Shown in pieces: positions 16,788-25,522 of a stretch of 64,000 bases of DNA. The notes under the pieces are model-generated. The model made no database searches. It worked only from the letters and a program-made list of their open reading frames with translations, and had not been told where the DNA came from. Position 1 is the stretch's first letter. The number at the start of each line of letters is the position of its first letter. Origin of the DNA: Mongoliimonas terrestris (GTDB lineage: Bacteria; Pseudomonadota; Alphaproteobacteria; Rhizobiales; Pleomorphomonadaceae); NCBI RefSeq assembly GCF_001927285.1, contig NZ_MSIG01000017.1, positions 1-64,000 on the forward strand. The letters run 5' to 3'. Made by a program: the position numbers and the translations under genes.

Positions 16788-17669
16788 ATGATCGAGCTCG
16801 GATCGACCGTCCGCATCCTCGCCCCGAAGCCGCACGTGCTCGCCTTCTACGACGGCCGCATCCCCGGCGTGCGGGCCTGGTCGGAGACCGCCAACTGGTT
16901 GGACGACGGAGCCTTTTCGCTCGGCATCGCCACCTATGCGATCGTCTCCGGCGAAGACGCGCTCGTCTACGACACCCACATCTCGCTCGCCCACGCGGCC
17001 CTCATCCGTCGCACGCTGGCGGACCGAGGCGTCCGCCGCACCACCGTCGTGCTCAGCCACTGGCACGACGACCACGTGGCCGGCAACGCGGCCTTCACCG
17101 ACTGCGAGATCGTCGCCCGACGGCTCACCACCGATCTCCTCGCCGCGAATCGCGCCCACTTCGCCGCCGGCGACCCGCCGATCGACCCGCTGGTGATGCC
17201 CACCCGCCTGATCGACGGACCGGAGGAGATGACCATCGGCGCCGTCCGCGTCCGCCTCCTGCCGGCGGACATCCACAGCGAGGACGCGCTCCTCCTCCAC
17301 GTGCCCGACGACGACCTGCTCCTGGCCGGCGACTCCCTGGAGGATCCGCTCACCTATGTGGCCGAACCGCTCCGCCTTGCCGCCCACCTCGCCGACCTCG
17401 ACCGCATCGCCGCCTGGGGCGTCGGCCGCATCCTGCCGAACCACGGCGACCCGGACGTGATCGCCGCCGGCGGCTACAGCCCCGACTTCATCGCCGCGAC
17501 ACGCCGCTACGTCGCCCACCTCCTGGCGCTGGAGGACGACCCGGCCCTCGCCGATCGCCCGGTCGAGGCCGTCCTCGGCCCCGACCTTGAGAGCGGCGCC
17601 CTCCGCTGGTGGGAGCCCTACCGCGCCGTCCACGCCCGCAACGTGGCGGCGATTCTCGCCGACGCCTGA
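16788..17669 (+). CDS. MBL-fold metallo-hydrolase
   Basis: 293 residues. The zinc motif SHWHDDH lies at residues 90-96 (H91, H93, D95, H96), followed by the AGDSLEDP segment and a late NHGDP histidine. The N-terminal half begins with an unusual segment (PHVLAFYDGRIPGVRA) seen in a subgroup annotated only as MBL fold metallo-hydrolase. GGAGG 12 nt upstream supports the ATG at 16788. It is divergent from the glycine-rich gene and convergent with the acyl-CoA ligase (22 nt between stops). Substrate unknown; hydrolysis of an ester, thioester or lactone is possible. Confidence 0.85.
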   Translation: MIELGSTVRILAPKPHVLAFYDGRIPGVRAWSETANWLDDGAFSLGIATYAIVSGEDALVYDTHISLAHAALIRRTLADRGVRRTTVVLSHWHDDHVAGNAAFTDCEIVARRLTTDLLAANRAHFAAGDPPIDPLVMPTRLIDGPEEMTIGAVRVRLLPADIHSEDALLLHVPDDDLLLAGDSLEDPLTYVAEPLRLAAHLADLDRIAAWGVGRILPNHGDPDVIAAGGYSPDFIAATRRYVAHLLALEDDPALADRPVEAVLGPDLESGALRWWEPYRAVHARNVAAILADA

Positions 17670-17691
17670 CCGGGGTCCAACCCGCAAGCCC

Positions 17692-19314
17692 TCAGCCCAG
17701 GAAGCTGTAGTCGCGGAACTGCTCGCGCAGCGTCGCCTTGCGGATCTTGCCGGTGGCCGTGTGCGGGATCTCGCTCACCACCACCACGTCGTCCGGCAGC
17801 CACCATTTGGCGACCTTGCCCTCGAAGAAGGCGAGCAGGCTGTCCCGTGTCGGTGTCCGGCCCTCCTTGGCCACCACCACCAGCAGCGGCCGCTCGTCCC
17901 ACTTCGGATGGCGCACGCCGATCACCGCCGCTTCCGCCACGTCCGGATGGCCGACCGCGATGTTCTCCAACTCGATGGAGGAGATCCACTCGCCGCCGGA
18001 CTTGATCACGTCCTTCGACCGGTCGGTGATCTGCATGTAGCCGAGCGGGTCGATGGTGGCGACGTCCCCGGTGTCGAACCAGCCCTCGCCGTCCACCGCG
18101 TCGCCGAGCCGGAAATAGCCGCGCGCGATCGCCGGCCCGCGCACCTTCAGCCGGCCGAAGGTCTCGCCGTCGTGCGGCCGCGCCCGGCCCTCGTCGTCGG
18201 TGATCTCGATCTCCACCCCGAACGGCGTGAAGCCCTGCTTCTCCCGCACGTCCAGCCAGGCCTCGCCGGTCAGGTGCGCGTTCTCCGGTTTCAGGGTGCA
18301 GAGGGTGCCGAGCGGGCTCGTCTCCGTCATGCCCCAGGCGTGCACCACCTCGATGCCGTAGCGGTCGCGGAAGGCCTGAATCATCGCCCGCGGCGCCGCC
18401 GATCCGCCGATCACCACCCGCTCCAGCCCGTCCAGCCGGTCGCCGGTCTTGTCCAGGTGCTGCAGGAGCATCAGCCACACCGTCGGCACCGCCGCCGTGC
18501 GGGTCACCTTCTCGTCGCGCAGCAGCTCGAAGATGGAGGCCCCGTCCATCTTCGCCCCCGGCAGCACCAGCCGCGCGCCCACCATCGGGCCGGCGTGGGC
18601 AAGGCCCCAGCAGTTGGCGTGGAACATCGGCACCACCGGCAGCGCCGTGTCCCGGCAGGAGAGCGCGAAGCTGTCCGGCAGGCAGGCGAGCAGCGCGTGG
18701 AGCGCGTTCGACCGGTGCGAATAGAGCACGCCCTTCGGATCGCCCGTGGTGCCGGACGTGTAGCAAAGCCCCGCAGCCGTGTTCTCGTCGAAGGTCGGCC
18801 AGCGGAAGTCCGCGTCCACCGCGCCGATCCAGCTCTCGTAGGGCACCGCCCCGACGCCGTTCTCCGGCAGATGCGCCGCGTCCGTCAGCACGATCACCTG
18901 CTCCACATGCGGCAGGTGCGGCTTCAGCTTCTCCACCAGCGGCAGGAAGGTGAGGTCGGTGAACAGCAGCCGCGATTCCGCGTGGTTCATGATCCAGGCG
19001 ATCTGCTCGGGAAAGAGCCGCGGGTTCACCGTGTGGCAGATGGCGCCGAGGCCCTGGATGCCGTACCAGAGCTCCAGGTGCCGCCACGTGTTCCAGGCGA
19101 GCGTCGCCACCCGGTCGCCGAGGCGCACGCCGTGGGCGTCCAGCCGCTTGGCCACCTTCAGCGCATTCTCCCGCACCGAAGCGTAGTTGGTCCGGTGGAT
19201 CGGCCCCTCCACCGAGCGGGTCACGATCTCCCGCGCCCCGTGGTTGGCGGCGGCGTGGTCGATGATCCTGCTGGCCAACAGCGGCCAGTCCTGCATGAGC
19301 CCGAGCATGGGCAT
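17692..19314 (-). CDS. fatty acyl-CoA ligase (AMP-dependent synthetase)
   Basis: 540-residue ANL-superfamily enzyme that adenylates a carboxylic acid and transfers it to CoA. The P-loop motif YTSGTTGDPKG, the A5 region WGMTETSPLGT, the hinge GWFDTGDVATIDPLGYM and the C-terminal lysine motif TATGKIRK are all visible. The form (NTWRHLELWYGIQGLGAICHTVNPRL split over residues ~74-100) is typical of medium/long-chain acyl-CoA ligases used in beta-oxidation. The upstream region holds a CTTACGTAAACGT palindrome also present before the acyl-CoA dehydrogenase, hinting at a shared fatty-acid or branched-chain regulon. Confidence 0.92.
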   Translation of the reverse strand: MPMLGLMQDWPLLASRIIDHAAANHGAREIVTRSVEGPIHRTNYASVRENALKVAKRLDAHGVRLGDRVATLAWNTWRHLELWYGIQGLGAICHTVNPRLFPEQIAWIMNHAESRLLFTDLTFLPLVEKLKPHLPHVEQVIVLTDAAHLPENGVGAVPYESWIGAVDADFRWPTFDENTAAGLCYTSGTTGDPKGVLYSHRSNALHALLACLPDSFALSCRDTALPVVPMFHANCWGLAHAGPMVGARLVLPGAKMDGASIFELLRDEKVTRTAAVPTVWLMLLQHLDKTGDRLDGLERVVIGGSAAPRAMIQAFRDRYGIEVVHAWGMTETSPLGTLCTLKPENAHLTGEAWLDVREKQGFTPFGVEIEITDDEGRARPHDGETFGRLKVRGPAIARGYFRLGDAVDGEGWFDTGDVATIDPLGYMQITDRSKDVIKSGGEWISSIELENIAVGHPDVAEAAVIGVRHPKWDERPLLVVVAKEGRTPTRDSLLAFFEGKVAKWWLPDDVVVVSEIPHTATGKIRKATLREQFRDYSFLG

Positions 19315-19346
19315 CCTCCCTGCCGTTGCGGGGCAAGGGTGCCGAA

Positions 19347-19480
19347 AGCGTGGATGGTCCGCCTTCGCGGACCATGACGGGCTGCGCGGGGCTTGAAAGC
19401 GACACCCGCCACCGCTGGCCGATGTCCCTCATCCACCGCCCCCCATCGTCATGGTCCGCGAACGCGGACCACCCACGCAT
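19347..19480. repeat. inverted pair of family-B palindromic repeats
   Basis: Two ~33-bp copies of a palindrome built on ATGGTCCGC-N4-GCGGACCA plus the flank CCCACGCAT. They lie at 19347-19379 (reverse) and 19447-19480 (forward) with 67 bp between. Related copies occur at about 21274-21311 and 25468-25502. Head-to-head pairing is typical of REP/BIME elements mobilised by RAYT transposases; none is encoded here. Confidence 0.75.
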
Positions 19481-19542
19481 TTCCTCCCTCATCCCCGACC
19501 GTTGCCACGCCTGTTCCCGGCGCTTTCGCGACCCATCCTTCC

Positions 19543-19558
19543 GCTTACGTAAACGTTT
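19543..19558. promoter_or_regulatory. CTTACGTAAACGT-type operator
   Basis: GCTTACGTAAACGTTT lies between the divergent acyl-CoA ligase (start 19314) and aminotransferase (start 19688) genes. The 12-base core is identical to a site at 29217-29232 upstream of the acyl-CoA dehydrogenase. From memory the pattern TTnACGTnnACGTnAA resembles LiuR (MerR family) sites of branched-chain/fatty acid regulons; the regulator is not in this window. Confidence 0.5.
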
Positions 19559-19687
19559 GGCAAGAGCCTTTCGAGTGGCAAGCACCGCACCGGTCCGAAC
19601 CGCCCCCCTCCGCTTTCCGATTCCCAACCCGGCCGCTTGCCCCTAATCTCCGGCCTTTCCTCGACTGCCCCTTGGAGAGTCGCCGCC

Positions 19688-21070
19688 ATGCCGTTGACCA
19701 ATGTCCAGACCCGCGACGTGGATGCGGTGCTCCACCCCTACACCCCCCTCCACACCCTGCGGCAGCTTGGGCCCCTGGTGCTGGAGTCCGGAAAGGGCGT
19801 CTACGTCTACGACACCCACGGCAAGGAATACATCGAGGGCATGGCCGGCCTCTGGTGCGCCGGCCTCGGCTTCGGCGACGAGGAGCTGGTGGAGGCCGCC
19901 ACCGAGCAGATGCGCAAGCTGCCCTACTACCACCTCTTCGGCGGCAAGGGCTTCGAGCCGGCCATCGAGCTCGCCGAGAAGCTGAAGGCCATCGCGCCGA
20001 TCCCGGTCGACAAGGTGCTCTTCTCCTCCTCCGGCTCGGAGGCAAACGACACCCAGATCAAGCTCGCCTGGTATCTCAACAACGCGCTCGGGCGGCCGGA
20101 GAAGAAGAAGATCATCAGCCGGGTGAAGGGCTACCATGGCGTCACCATCGTGTCGGCCTCGCTCACCGGCCTACCCAACAACCACCGCGACTTCGACCTG
20201 CCGGTCGACCGCATCCTCCACACCGACTGCCCGCACCACTACCGCTTCGCCGAACCCGGCGAGACCGAGGAGTCCTTCGTCGCGCGCCTCGCGCAGAACC
20301 TCCGCGACCTGATCGATCGGGAGGGCGGCCACACCATCGCGGCCATGATCGCCGAGCCGGTGATGGGCGCCGGCGGCGTCATCGTGCCGCCGGCCGGCTA
20401 TTTCGAAGCCATCCAGCCCATCCTCGACGAGCACGACATCATGCTCATCGACGACGAGGTGATCTGCGGCTTCGGGCGCACCGGCAACTGGTTCGGCGCC
20501 ACCACCATGGGCATGCGGCCGACCACCATGACCATCGCCAAGCAGCTCACCGCCGCCTACGTGCCGCTCTCCGCCGTCATGCTGCCGGCCTGGATCTACG
20601 AGGCCATGGAGGCGCAGTCCGCCAAGATCGGCACCTTCGGCCACGGCTACACCTACGGCGGCCACCCGCTCGGCTGCGCCGTCGGCGTGAAGACGCTGGA
20701 GATCTACGAGAAGCGCAACATCGTCGGCCGGGTGCAGGGCCTCGCGCCCCTCTTCGCCGCCCGGCTGGAGCGCCTTCGCGACCACCCGCTCGTCGGCGAG
20801 ACCCGCTTCAAGGGCCTGATGGGCGGCATCGAACTCGTCGCCGACAAGGCCACCCGCCGGCCCTTCCTCCCGCCCCAGGGCGTCGGCCCCCGCACGGCCC
20901 GATTCGGCGAGGCCAACCGCATCATCGTCCGCGCCATCGGCGACACCATCGCGGTCTGCCCGCCGATGATCATCACCGAGGACGAGATCAACGAGCTCTT
21001 CGACCGCATCGAACGCACCCTCGACGACGCCGAAGCCTGGGTCTCCGCCGAGAACCTGCGCGCCGCCTGA
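19688..21070 (+). CDS. class III aminotransferase (omega-amino acid:pyruvate / putrescine type)
   Basis: 460-residue PLP fold-type I transaminase. The PLP aspartate lies in IDDEVICGFGRTG and the Schiff-base lysine is K285 in MTIAKQLTAAYVPL. The sequence GVYVYDTHGKEYIEGMAGLWCAGLGF (in two halves, residues ~39-64) and LFSSSGSEANDTQIKLAWY match the omega-transaminase branch that includes beta-alanine/putrescine:pyruvate enzymes, often annotated aspartate aminotransferase family. The exact amine donor cannot be told. It is transcribed alone and divergently from the acyl-CoA ligase, with repeats downstream. Confidence 0.9.
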   Translation: MPLTNVQTRDVDAVLHPYTPLHTLRQLGPLVLESGKGVYVYDTHGKEYIEGMAGLWCAGLGFGDEELVEAATEQMRKLPYYHLFGGKGFEPAIELAEKLKAIAPIPVDKVLFSSSGSEANDTQIKLAWYLNNALGRPEKKKIISRVKGYHGVTIVSASLTGLPNNHRDFDLPVDRILHTDCPHHYRFAEPGETEESFVARLAQNLRDLIDREGGHTIAAMIAEPVMGAGGVIVPPAGYFEAIQPILDEHDIMLIDDEVICGFGRTGNWFGATTMGMRPTTMTIAKQLTAAYVPLSAVMLPAWIYEAMEAQSAKIGTFGHGYTYGGHPLGCAVGVKTLEIYEKRNIVGRVQGLAPLFAARLERLRDHPLVGETRFKGLMGGIELVADKATRRPFLPPQGVGPRTARFGEANRIIVRAIGDTIAVCPPMIITEDEINELFDRIERTLDDAEAWVSAENLRAA

Positions 21071-21090
21071 GGTCCGGCCACCTCGCGCCC

Positions 21091-21203
21091 CCTCCGAAAC
21101 CCGTCATCCCGGCGAACGCCGGGATCCAGCCGACGGTGCGGAAAAGGGAATCGGCGCGGGTGTCACGCCCTTCGGTTGGGCCCCGGCGTTCGCCGGGGTG
21201 ACG
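21091..21203. repeat. family-A repeat, copy 1
   Basis: Begins GTCATCCCGGCGAACGCCGG (palindromic arm), continues GATCCAGCCGACGGTG and ends with the inverted arm CCCCGGCGTTCGCCGGGGTG. Copies lie at 21405-21519 (almost identical), 25351-25450 and 63743-63845. This type is widespread in alphaproteobacterial genomes as an intergenic REP-like element. Confidence 0.85.
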
Positions 21204-21404
21204 CTTTGGGCGGAGGAGGGGCGCTCCGCCCGCTCCCCGACCCCACCTCCACCGCCGTCCCCACCCGCCCCGATCGTCATGGTCTGCGTGAGGCCACAGA
21301 CCATCTGCGCGTCGCGTGATCGCTCGCCCGAGAGTTTCCGTGTTCAGAGTGTGGCGCCCGACGGTTTTGTCAGCACCGCCGAACGGCAAGCACCTCCCAT
21401 TCTC

Positions 21405-21519
21405 CCCTCCGAAACCCGTCATCCCGGCGAACGCCGGGATCCAGCCGACGGTGCGGAAAAGGGAATCGGCGCAGGTGTCCCCTCGTTCGGTTGGGCCCCG
21501 GCATCCGCCGGGGTGACGA
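21405..21519. repeat. family-A repeat, copy 2
   Basis: Direct repeat of the unit at 21091-21203 with only a few substitutions, including the shared internal GAAAAGGGAATCGGCGC. The 314-bp offset and near identity suggest recent duplication. It lies downstream of the aminotransferase. Confidence 0.85.
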
Positions 21520-22136
21520 CTTGGGGGAGGAGGGGCGCGCCGCGCACTCCCCGACGCAGCCTCCACCGCCGGCCTCACCCTCCGCAACGGCCTTCCCCAC
21601 CCCCGGGGCGGCGTTCTGGCGCACCTTCGCCGCACCGCAACCGAACCCTCCGCGCCACCACCCCCGCCCGCCCGTCCTTCCCCCGCCGCCGCCCCCGCTT
21701 TCAAGCCTTCGCGCCCGTCCCCGCCGCATAGCCTGCCCGTGCCGGCCCTCGCGGCACGGTGACGGCGCGGTGACACTCGCAGCCTCCAACGGCGCTTCTC
21801 CGCGGTTTTTCTTCAGAACCATTCAGCTTGATCGGCATCTTGGCCGCGTTTTTCACGGCTTCCCGGGCTTTTGATCCCCTCATGCCGCGCCCGGGACATT
21901 TACACTTCGTTTACCACCGCGTTCGACTTGTTGCTTTGCGGCAACAAGGTTTAAACACTCCGGCCGTCCATACTAAGTCTTACATTCGCGCCCTTGTCCC
22001 GCCCCAATTTGCCGGCGTACTCTTCTCATGCGAGAGCGACAGAATGTTCTGGCGGGTCGCATAGAAAAACTCGAACGTGTTCATGGCCTCGGCAGGCAAT
22101 CGTGAGGATTGACCGCCGTTTCATGCGGGGAAACAG

Positions 22137-22316
22137 ATGAAGACCGAGTACAGCGCCCCGGAAGGACAAGCGCAGCAACAGCAGAGCTCCAAGCCGGATC
22201 TTTGCGAGCAGTACCGCACCATCGGCATCCCGGCCCTCTCGGCCGCGACCATGTTCAAGGCCGCGAAGGCCAAGGTCGAGCAGCCGGCGCCGGCCCCGCT
22301 CGACTACGAGGACTGA
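22137..22316 (+). CDS. 59-residue conserved-looking small protein
   Basis: ATG at 22137 with GGGGAAA 5-12 nt upstream. The product is MKTEYSAPEGQAQQQQ..., a Gln-rich start, then EQYRTIGIPALSAATMFKAA and an acidic end LDYED. The stretch YR-x-IGI-x-A-x-x-AA resembles short unnamed proteins of Rhizobiales, but I cannot name a family. It is soluble and partly helical by composition. It is preceded by an AT-rich leader and followed by corA 156 nt downstream on the same strand. Confidence 0.65.
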   Translation: MKTEYSAPEGQAQQQQSSKPDLCEQYRTIGIPALSAATMFKAAKAKVEQPAPAPLDYED

Positions 22317-22472
22317 TCCCGCCGCCCGACCGTCCGACCTCTGGACGGCGGCGGGGGGTTCGTCGCTCCCTCGACCCACGCTCACGCTCTCCGCGCCATG
22401 CGCGGACGGCGGGGTCTGGAGCACGCTTCCGGGCGGTGGTAGGACATCGCCACCCGCCCCGGAGGATTTCCC

Positions 22473-23456
22473 TTGCTGCATATCTATCGGCCGATCGCCA
22501 CGGATCTGGTGCGCGAAGCCGCGCCGATCGGCCCTGATGGCTTGCCGGTCATCCACCCGGACACCGTCTGGGTGGACCTCCTGCGTCCGTCCCGCGAGGA
22601 GGACATGGCGGCGGAGGCCTTCGTCGGCGCCGAACTCCTGACCCGCGAGGAGATGGAGGAGATCGAGCCGTCGAGCCGCCTGTCGCTGGAGAACGGCACG
22701 CTCTACATGACCGCCGCGCTGCTCTGCCGGTCGGAAAGCAGCGAGCCCGGCACCACCGCCGTCAGCTTCATCCTCGGCCGCGACCGCCTCGTCACCATCC
22801 GCTACGACGAGCCCGGCACCTTCCCGGTGGCGGTCAACCGCATGCTCCGCCCCTCCGCCGACGTCTGCACCGCCCGCGCCGCGCTCATCTGCCTCCTGGA
22901 GACCTCCATCGACCGGCTCGCCGACATCCTGGAGCGGTCGACGAGCCGGATCGGCGCCATCGGCAGCACCATCTTCGAGCCGCAGGCGCCGGGGCAGGGG
23001 CCCGACTACAACCTCACCCTCCGGGCGATCGGCCGCGAGGGCCTGCGCCTCGGCCACGTGCAGGAAAGCCTGCTCGGCCTCTCCCGCCTCCTGCTCTTCC
23101 TCGACGAGAAGGCGGAGGTCACCGGCTTCAGCAAGGACGACCGCCTGCGCATGATGACCATGCTCCGCGACATCCAGGCGCTCACCGACCATGGCCACGG
23201 CCTCGACGAGCGCAACACCTTCCTGCTCGACGCCACCCTCGGCCTCGTCAGCATCCAGCAGAACGACATCATCAAGATCTTCTCGGTGCTCGCCGTCATC
23301 TTCATGCCGCCGACCCTGGTCGCCTCCATCTACGGCATGAACTTCGACGTCATGCCCGAACTCCACTGGCGGTTCGGCTATGCCTACGCCATCGTCCTTA
23401 TGGTCGCCGCCGCGGTCCTCACCTTCATGGTCTTCCGCTGGCGCCGCTGGCTGTGA
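22473..23456 (+). CDS. corA: CorA family magnesium/divalent cation transporter
   Basis: 327 residues. The N-terminal cytoplasmic alpha/beta domain is followed by the long stalk helix and two C-terminal transmembrane helices. The selectivity signature YGMNFD comes after the first helix (VLAVIFMPPTLVASIYGMN), and the basic tail FRWRRWL follows the second. The start is TTG at 22473 with GGAGGA 7 nt upstream; no in-frame ATG precedes it. It forms a homopentameric Mg2+ (Co2+, Ni2+) channel in the inner membrane. Confidence 0.93.
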   Translation: MLHIYRPIATDLVREAAPIGPDGLPVIHPDTVWVDLLRPSREEDMAAEAFVGAELLTREEMEEIEPSSRLSLENGTLYMTAALLCRSESSEPGTTAVSFILGRDRLVTIRYDEPGTFPVAVNRMLRPSADVCTARAALICLLETSIDRLADILERSTSRIGAIGSTIFEPQAPGQGPDYNLTLRAIGREGLRLGHVQESLLGLSRLLLFLDEKAEVTGFSKDDRLRMMTMLRDIQALTDHGHGLDERNTFLLDATLGLVSIQQNDIIKIFSVLAVIFMPPTLVASIYGMNFDVMPELHWRFGYAYAIVLMVAAAVLTFMVFRWRRWL

Positions 23457-23545
23457 ACGGCCGGCCGTCTCCGCTTGCGCGTCCCGCCGGCCGGCGGCCA
23501 TAGTGCACTGCCAGAAATCACACATCGTCCGAAGGGGGCTTCCCG

Positions 23546-24358
23546 ATGTTCTCCGCCGTTTCGCGCCGTCTCAACCGTGCCCTCGTGGCCGCCGGGCTCC
23601 TCGTCGGGCTCGCCGCCCCGGCCGTGGCCGAAGGCTTGCCGGATCTCGGCGGGCGCACCATCGTGGCGGTGACGGAGAACGCCTATACGCCGCTCAACTT
23701 CACCGACCCGAAGACCGGCGAGAGCGTTGGCTGGGAGTATGACGCCTTCAACGAGATCGCCCGCCGGCTGAACGCCAAGGTGGACTGGAAGCTCACCTCC
23801 TGGGACGCCATGATCCAGGCCGTCCGCGACGGCCAGTTCGACGTCGGCATGGACGGCATCACCATCAACGACGAGCGCAAAGAGCAGGTCGACTTCTCCG
23901 ACCCCTACCTCACCTCCGAGCAGTTCATGCTGGTGCGCGCCGACGAGAGCCGCTTTGCCGACGCCGCCGGCTTCTCCGCCTTCGCCGACGGCCTCGTCGG
24001 CGCCCAGGCCGGCACCACCAACTTCTATGTCGCCGTCTACTCCGTGCTCGACGGCAACGAGGCCAACCCGCGCATCAAGCTGTTCGAGACCTTCGGCGCC
24101 TCCGTGCAGGCCCTGAAGGCCGGCGACGTCGACACCGTGCTGATGGACAAGGTCTCCGCCGAGGGCTACATCGGCGCCGCGCCCGGCGCCTTCAAGGTGA
24201 TCGGCGGGCCGCTCGGCACCGAGGACTTCGGCTTCATCTTCAAGAAGGGTTCCGACCTCGTCGGCCCGGTCAACGCCGCGCTCGCCGCCATGAAGGCGGA
24301 CGGCACTCTCGACGCGCTCAACAAGAAGTGGTTCTACGACTACAAGAGCCAGAACTGA
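23546..24358 (+). CDS. amino-acid ABC transporter substrate-binding protein
   Basis: 270 residues. A signal peptide (first ~28 residues, ending PAVAEG) precedes a family-3 periplasmic binding fold. Visible elements include TIVAVTENAYTPLNFTDPKTG, the ligand-arginine/aspartate segment DAMIQAVRDGQFDVGMDGIT, SDPYLTSEQFMLVR, and GSDLVGPVNAALAAMKADGT. This is typical for polar amino acid receptors (GlnH/HisJ/FliY type). The permease follows 52 nt downstream. No ATPase gene is adjacent. Confidence 0.92.
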   Translation: MFSAVSRRLNRALVAAGLLVGLAAPAVAEGLPDLGGRTIVAVTENAYTPLNFTDPKTGESVGWEYDAFNEIARRLNAKVDWKLTSWDAMIQAVRDGQFDVGMDGITINDERKEQVDFSDPYLTSEQFMLVRADESRFADAAGFSAFADGLVGAQAGTTNFYVAVYSVLDGNEANPRIKLFETFGASVQALKAGDVDTVLMDKVSAEGYIGAAPGAFKVIGGPLGTEDFGFIFKKGSDLVGPVNAALAAMKADGTLDALNKKWFYDYKSQN

Positions 24359-24410
24359 CCCCGAGCCGGACCTGAGCCCCGCGCGCCATGCCCCCGCCGA
24401 GCCCGCCCCC

Positions 24411-25238
24411 ATGCCGCCGCCGGTGAGAGCCGGCGGCGCCCTCGACCGCGTGCCCTGGTGGCTGGTCGCCGCCGTCGTCCTTGCCGTCGCCTTCGGGCTC
24501 GCCATCGCGGCGGACGAGGACTACGCGGCCATCTTCCGCGTGGTGTCGGCGGGCATCGGCACCACCGTCTTCGTCAGCGTGGTGGCCTTCGTGCTGGCGG
24601 CGCTGCTCGGCCTCGGCCTCGCCGCGGCCAGCCTCTCCGCCCGGCGCATCGTCCGCGAGGCGGCGATCTTCTACGTGGAGATCGTCCGCGGCATCCCCAT
24701 GCTGGTGCTCCTCTTCTACATGGCCTTCGTCGGCGCCCCGGCGCTCGTCGCCGTCTGGAATGGACTCACGCACCCCTTGCAGACCATCGGCCTCCTGGAG
24801 CCCGCCACCGTCCGCGACTTCGACTTCCTCTGGCGCGCCGTGGTGGCCCTCGTGGTCAGCTACGCGGCCTTCCTGGCGGAGATCTTCCGCGCCGGCCTGC
24901 AGGCGGTCGACCGGGGCCAGATCGAGGCCGCCAAGGCCCTCGGCCTCACCCGCATCCAGGTGTTCCGCCTGATCGTCCTCCCCCAGGCGATCCGCACCGT
25001 CCTGCCACCCCTCGGCAACGACTTCGTCTCGATGATCAAGGACTCCGCCCTCGTCTCCGTGCTCGGCGTGCAGGACGTCACCCAACTCGGCAAGATCCAC
25101 TCCTCCGGCACCTTCCTCTTCTTCGAGACCTACTCGGTCGTCGCCTACATCTACCTCCTGATGACCGTCTCCCTCTCCCTCGCCGTCCGAGCCCTCGAAA
25201 AACACCTCCGCCGCCACGAGGCCGGTCGGGGGCGGTGA
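24411..25238 (+). CDS. amino-acid ABC transporter permease
   Basis: 275 residues with about six transmembrane helices. The cytoplasmic EAA loop, which docks the ATPase, reads GQIEAAKALGLTRIQVFRLI followed by LPQAIR. Members of this HisM/GlnP family usually dimerise. The gene forms a two-gene unit with the binding protein. The next gene on this strand is far away and repeats begin straight after the stop, so the ATP-binding subunit must come from elsewhere or has been lost. The first ~15 residues are hydrophilic. Confidence 0.92.
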   Translation: MPPPVRAGGALDRVPWWLVAAVVLAVAFGLAIAADEDYAAIFRVVSAGIGTTVFVSVVAFVLAALLGLGLAAASLSARRIVREAAIFYVEIVRGIPMLVLLFYMAFVGAPALVAVWNGLTHPLQTIGLLEPATVRDFDFLWRAVVALVVSYAAFLAEIFRAGLQAVDRGQIEAAKALGLTRIQVFRLIVLPQAIRTVLPPLGNDFVSMIKDSALVSVLGVQDVTQLGKIHSSGTFLFFETYSVVAYIYLLMTVSLSLAVRALEKHLRRHEAGRGR

Positions 25239-25258
25239 GGGGAAGACCTTTCGACTGT

Positions 25259-25373
25259 CGTCATCCCGCCGACCCGAGTACCGTCATCCCGGCGACCCGC
25301 GTATCGTCATCCCTGCGACCCGAGTACCGTCATCCCGACGACCCGAGTACCGTCATCCCGGCGAACGCCGGGA
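25259..25373. repeat. 23-bp tandem repeat grading into a family-A element
   Basis: Five units of CGTCATCCCGGCGACCCGAGTAC-type sequence start at 25259, 25282, 25305, 25328 and 25351, an exact 23-bp period. Each unit copies the left arm of family A (GTCATCCCGGCGA). The fifth runs into a complete family-A copy (25351-25450), so the array probably arose by expansion of that arm. Confidence 0.85.
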
Positions 25374-25450
25374 TCCAACCGTCCGGTCCTTGAACCGCGA
25401 CGGCGCGGCATTCCCACCGTCGGCTGGATCCCGGCTTCCGCCGGGATGAC
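25351..25450. repeat. family-A repeat, copy 3
   Basis: CGTCATCCCGGCGAACGCCG at the left and GGCTTCCGCCGGGATGACGG at the right form long inverted arms around a diverged middle that keeps CCGTCGGCTGGATCC. It is followed at 25468-25502 by a family-B palindrome ending CCACCCACGCATT. Confidence 0.8.
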
Positions 25451-25467
25451 GGCCAGCGACTGTGCGC

Positions 25468-25502
25468 CGTTATGGTCCGCAAAGGCGGACCACCCACGCA
25501 TT
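25468..25502. repeat. family-B palindromic repeat
   Basis: TATGGTCCGC-AAAG-GCGGACCACCCACGCATT in two halves. It is the same element as at 19447-19480 and sits just beyond the 3' end of the SDR gene, where it could also act as a transcription end for the convergent genes. Confidence 0.7.
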
Positions 25503-25522
25503 ACCGCTTAAACCCCCCCACA

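Larger units (their letters stand above)
21071..22136. other. 1.07-kb intergenic region filled with repeats
   Basis: No gene supported. It holds two near-identical ~113-bp family-A units (21091-21203 and 21405-21519) with a family-B-like palindrome (~21274) between them. A C-rich low-complexity stretch follows (~21,550-21,720). From ~21,780 an AT-richer leader precedes the small gene at 22137. Long frames crossing it are repeat translations, not genes. Confidence 0.7.

Noticed and set aside
21900..21916. TTTA-N7-TTTACC as a second CtrA box
   Set aside because: One mismatch in each half-site and no cell-cycle gene nearby.
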